From: Tillus elongatus
Lineage: Eukaryota > Arthropoda > Insecta > Coleoptera > Cleridae
Direction: 5' to 3'
Length of the DNA stretch: 64,000 nt
Assembly (NCBI GenBank): GCA_964006375.1
Contig: OZ023267.1
Coordinates: forward strand, 16,503,471 to 16,567,470
The notes under the pieces are model-generated. The model did no database searches, was not told the DNA's origin, and was given only the letters and a program-made list of their open reading frames with translations. Numbering within the stretch: position 1 is the first letter of the stretch; each line of letters begins with the position of its first letter. The position numbers and the translations under genes are program-made. Shown piece after piece: positions 59,577 to 64,000 of this stretch.

Positions 59577-60395
59577 CGCCCAGCACCCCTACTCACTCCT
59601 GGTCCTCTAACTTCCTTGAGGGGCGTGAACAAGAATTTTTTTTAGGGGTTTGTGGATCGGGGGGGGGGGTGTCTAGGCACGTTTCTGAAAACAGTTTTTT
59701 TGAAATACGTTCGGGAGCTAAACTGCAAATTTACAGAAAATTCGCTACCAAAACTCACTTACTGCGTCCAGATTTTTGTCTTACAAACGCATCATATTTC
59801 GATAAAAAATGCATTAACGAATTTGTTCTACGAAAATTAGCTAAAAAATTATACACCCCTACTCACTCCTCGTCCCGTAACTTCCTTGGGGGGTGTGAAC
59901 AAGAAATTTTTCTTGGGGTTTGTGGATCCAGGGGGAGCCTAGGCAGGTTTCTGAAAACAGTTTTTTGAAAAGCGTTCGGGAGCTAAAATTTACCGAAAAT
60001 TCGCTACCAAAACGCACTTACTACGTCCAGATTTTTTCTTACAAACGCATCATATTTTGATAAAAAATGCAAAAATGCATTAACTAATTTGTTCTACGAA
60101 AATTAGCTAAACAAACTTTACACCCCTACTCACTCCTGGTCCCATAACTTCCTTGGTGCTGTGAACAAGAAATTTTTCTTGGGGTTTGTGGATCCATGGG
60201 GGCCCTAGGCAGGTTTGTGAAAACAGTTTTTTTTTAAGCGTTCGGGAGCTAAACTGCAAATTTACCGAAAATTCGCTACAAAAACGCACTTACTGAGTTC
60301 AGATTTTTTCTTACAAACGCATCATATTTCGATAAATGCAAAAATGCATTAACGAATTTGTTCTCCGAGAATTAGCTTAAAAACAATTATAGACC
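59577..60395. repeat. Three tandem repeats of about 265-271 bp
   Basis: Units begin at about 59585, 59856 and 60121, each with CACCCCTACTCACTCCT, AACTTCCTTG, GAACAAGAA, GGGTTTGTGGATC, ACGTTCGGGAGCTAAA, a MITE right end (CACTTACTGCGTCCAG), CAAACGCATCATATTT and AATTTGTTCTACGAAAATTA. Each unit joins a piece of the foldback arm to a MITE/core fragment. Confidence 0.88.
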
Positions 60396-61290
<895 letters not shown>

Positions 61291-62586
61291 AAACGTAAAA
61301 AAGTGATTCTATTAATTTACACAATACCGTCATATGACCCAAATGGTGCTAGTGACATCTGCTGGATATGAGGCACCGAATCAAGAATAAATTAAGGTAA
61401 ATAATTCAGTATTTTCCAGCAAATTTTCGCTTAATGTATGTAGTCAGAAGAAGCCGGTTTTAGATGTTCAAGGGATAAGATGTATTCAGATTTTATTATG
61501 AAAGATTTTCACTGAACAAGGAAAAATTCAATCAATGAAGTCGTTGTTCATTTTCAGTTATATAAAATGCAAATCAGCTCCAGACCAACCTAGTTTGCTT
61601 TATAACCAATTGCAACAATTGTCCATTGTACTACTTTAGTCCCCAGACACATAAAAACTTGATCATATCAAGCCAATGCTGCACGTTGAGAATACATTAA
61701 AACGCGAGGAGAACAAATGGAAAAAATTTGAGACCAGTAATAACAAAAGTGTGGGTTGTCTGATATGGCTGCATTGTATATATGGGTTGACTCTGACTCG
61801 TTCACGAACGTTGCAAACACTGATTTATAAGAAAGGGGAAGTGTTCGACCTGTCGGATAATAACAGAGTATAGAGCCCTGATATCGGTTAGCGAAACATA
61901 CCGGGGACTTGATAGAAACAAGAAATATTGCTCTAGAAATACAGTGCTATTTCTGTGGACTGATATAGTGGTGAAAGAGGAAAAAGAAGTGGTAAATTCT
62001 GGGCTATTCAGAATTCGTATTGACTCGTGTAACTGGGTAGAGTCACGTAAGATTGCCCCAATAAAAACGCCTAATATTTTGATGGAGATTTTTAACAGAA
62101 TAAATCAAGGCAGCCAGTTATGTTATAATTTTAATAGAGGTTTATATTTATTACATGATTTCATGAATGTGGTTAATTCATCAAGTTTTCCTCGGCCTAC
62201 ACGGTATATCAACAATGGGAGATTGGCTGAAGATATACATTGTTACGTTTTCATTTTAGTTGGTTCTCTCAATGAAGCTATTGTGTACGCCGTAACTGAT
62301 CTTATCACCTTTTAAATATATTACACCTATATGAACGCATTGATCAATCACGACATGACATTATTTATGAAGTCTATGAAAGGCAATAACTTTCACAAAA
62401 GGCTGATTTTCAACACTGATTATAGTTACGCTTGCAAGAGGAAATATCTAATATATTTGTAATATTGAGAAAACTTATTTTTATAAGTTCAAAGTTAAAA
62501 AAAATGTTTTGTAGTAAATTACAAACTTATAAAGTTGCTCAAAGTATTGCAGATCACTACAAGCAATCTATCCGATTCAGATTGCA
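61291..62586. other. Non-coding, no gene supported
   Basis: About 1.3 kb without repeat match. Two open frames (61676-61873 and 61944-62315, plus) lack family motifs and have no supporting splice sites that I could see; not called as genes. Confidence 0.4.
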
Positions 62587-64000
62587 CACAGGGTGGCGCA
62601 TTGAAAACGAAACAGAACGATTTTCGTCCAGAGAATTTTTTTTTAAGAAACGCTGAAACACGTTAATTTCAATATTGAGGGGGACATCTTTTGACATAAA
62701 ACTCAACTTTGTCACATCAACCCCTTAAGTGTGATAACAACCCTTATATTTTAAATAGGGAACATGGGTCAAGTGTTACATCATTTGAAAGCTCTGAATT
62801 CAGCACACTAATTTATTTGGAAGTTTTATCAACTCGTTTAAAAATTATTCACAGTTGGAGTTGCAAGAACGTATACCATTCATTGTGATAAGAAATGCAC
62901 TAATTAGTCAATTTTTCGTTAAAAAAACTAAAAGACAAAACCAAACGTTCAAAAATGTTTATTCAGTTAAGTAAGTGTTCAAATTGTTGACTACCGGCTT
63001 CCATACAAAAGTACAAATTTTGTTCAAAACAAGCTCTGGCATTCTGGAGCATTTGTGGAGTTATTAGACGACATTATTTAACAATGCGTCGTCGTAATTT
63101 ATCCAGAGACTCCGGTTTTGTTGCTTAAATTCTACTCTTTAAATGGCCCCATAGAAAGAAGTCTAAAGGAGTTAAATCCGGTGATCTAGGGGGCCACTCA
63201 ATAGCAGCTCTACGCCCAATCCACTGCTCTGGAAACTCTCTGTTCAAAAACTCCCTAACACGTTGTGAAAAATGCGGAGGAGCTGCATCTTGCTGAAACA
63301 CTAATTGATTTTCTTGATGGCGATCATCATTTTCAACAATATCAATTAGTAGAGGGTAAACGATATCTTCTAGTAGCTCCAAATACGTTTCGCCAATCAA
63401 ATTGCCATCAAGAAAAATTGGTCCGATTAAACGGTCTCCAAAAATTCCAGTCCAGACATTCAATTTCTGTGGAGTTTGGGTGTGGAGTTCTTGGAAATTT
63501 CTTGGATTATTATCTGTCTAATAACGACCATTATGACGATTGACTATAGAGTTTAACAAAAACGTACACTCGTCTGAAAAACAGATATTGAACAGAAAGT
63601 TCCCGTTATCAGCTATTCGTGCAGTCATAACAAAATCATCTTCATTCAGTTGTTGTACAAGATGAATTTTAAACGGGTGAAATTTATGATGCTTCAATTG
63701 TCGCTGAATAGTTCTTCTTTTAATGTTTGAAATAGTGGCCAATTTTCTTGTGCTCAAAGTTGGGTCTGCAGCAATTTGTCCTGAAACTTCAATCTCGGTA
63801 GTCTCATTTCTAACCGGAAATTCACGTTTAGGATCCCGTTTTTTGTTGGCTACTGAACCACTTTGTCGAAATTTTGCAACTAACTCCAAAACTTATTTTC
63901 TGTTAACATGTCTGTTCGGATGTCGTTCATTAAACAAATTTGCGGTACGGTTGGCACAGTCATCTTTTTTGAAAAAAAGAGTAACTATTTCAACTCTTTC
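62587..64000 (-). mobile_element. DD41D mariner, 3' end to window edge
   Basis: A likely left terminus, ACAGGGTGGCGCATTGAAAA, at about 62589. The transposase is on the minus strand and its 5' end and the right inverted repeat lie outside the window, so the length cannot be stated. Confidence 0.6.
62945..64000 (-). pseudogene. DD41D mariner transposase, few stops, truncated by window edge
   Basis: Minus strand. The N-terminal helix-turn-helix (VEIVTLFFKKDDCANRTANL, then LSTRKLATISNIKRRTIQRQ) is interrupted by a TAA at about 63893. The first Asp is in FNICFSDECTFLL, and a TAG replaces Trp before TDNNPRN at about 63518. Then come MNVWTGIFGDRLIGPIFLDG, the second Asp in VFQQDAAPPHF and the third in SPDLTPLDFFLWGHLKS. 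41 residues separate the last two, as in the copy at 10780. The C-terminus AGSQQFEHLLN ends near 62965 after TAA at 63123-63125. Close relative of the 10.8 kb copy but inactive. Confidence 0.85.

Noticed and set aside
61676..62315. Two adjacent plus-strand open frames as a small gene
   Set aside because: No family motif, no consistent splice signals and composition like the surrounding non-coding DNA.

Overview
The window is animal nuclear DNA, most likely from an insect with a large, repeat-rich genome. I favour a beetle but the sequence does not prove the order. It is AT-rich and has no bacterial gene layout. It is packed with arthropod-type transposable elements (TEs): DD41D mariner, piggyBac, Tc1, hAT, Penelope, jockey/I-type LINEs and a tRNA-derived SINE. 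Almost all recognisable coding sequence belongs to TEs, most of it broken.

One host gene is visible, on the minus strand: a TMTC-family gene (transmembrane and TPR O-mannosyltransferase, TMTC2-like by eye). One large exon lies at 21491-22361 and the next, a TPR exon, at 3451-3565. Both have good splice sites and matching phase. The roughly 17.9 kb intron between them is filled with TEs: two DD41D mariner relics, an almost complete DD41D mariner with 341-bp inverted repeats (10383-12448), LINE remains (9275-10015 and 12735-15000), a piggyBac copy with TTAA ends (17081-19286), and a hAT-like ORF (19452-20585). That hAT ORF ends in frame in a duplicated piece of the TMTC exon.

From 22.4 kb to the right edge I found no further host exon. 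Main contents in order: a LINE 3' part (22528-23645); a SINE fragment (24070); a DD41D element with about 580-bp inverted repeats (24278-27068); an internally deleted LINE (28090-29710); an RNase H LINE tail (29799-30915); a Penelope-like element with inverted pLTRs and a 16-bp target duplication (31876-34019); a SINE (34055-34395); a deleted Tc1 element (34459-35994); a mariner relic (37020-37700); a second copy of the first LINE (40618-42055); a second RNase H LINE (46690-48435); a second full SINE (49798-50148); and a 4034-bp DNA transposon with a complete 813-codon, three-exon transposase gene (52347-56380). The right end holds foldback and tandem repeats (58.6-60.4 kb) and a DD41D element that runs off the edge.

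A repeat family runs through the whole window. It has a core of about 1 kb, a (TA)n array of 65-175 bp, a tail of about 120 bp and a terminal hairpin, and it often sits next to a 310-bp MITE with conserved ends. It is the target for many other insertions. Its core-microsatellite-hairpin layout resembles Helentron-associated (DINE-1/HINE-like) elements, but I could not prove that.

The most interesting locus is the 4034-bp element at 52347-56380. It looks young and complete, with 27-bp terminal inverted repeats, a 4-bp AAAT target duplication, repeated TTGGCC motifs near both ends, and a transposase with a plausible DDE-type core that I cannot place in a classical superfamily.
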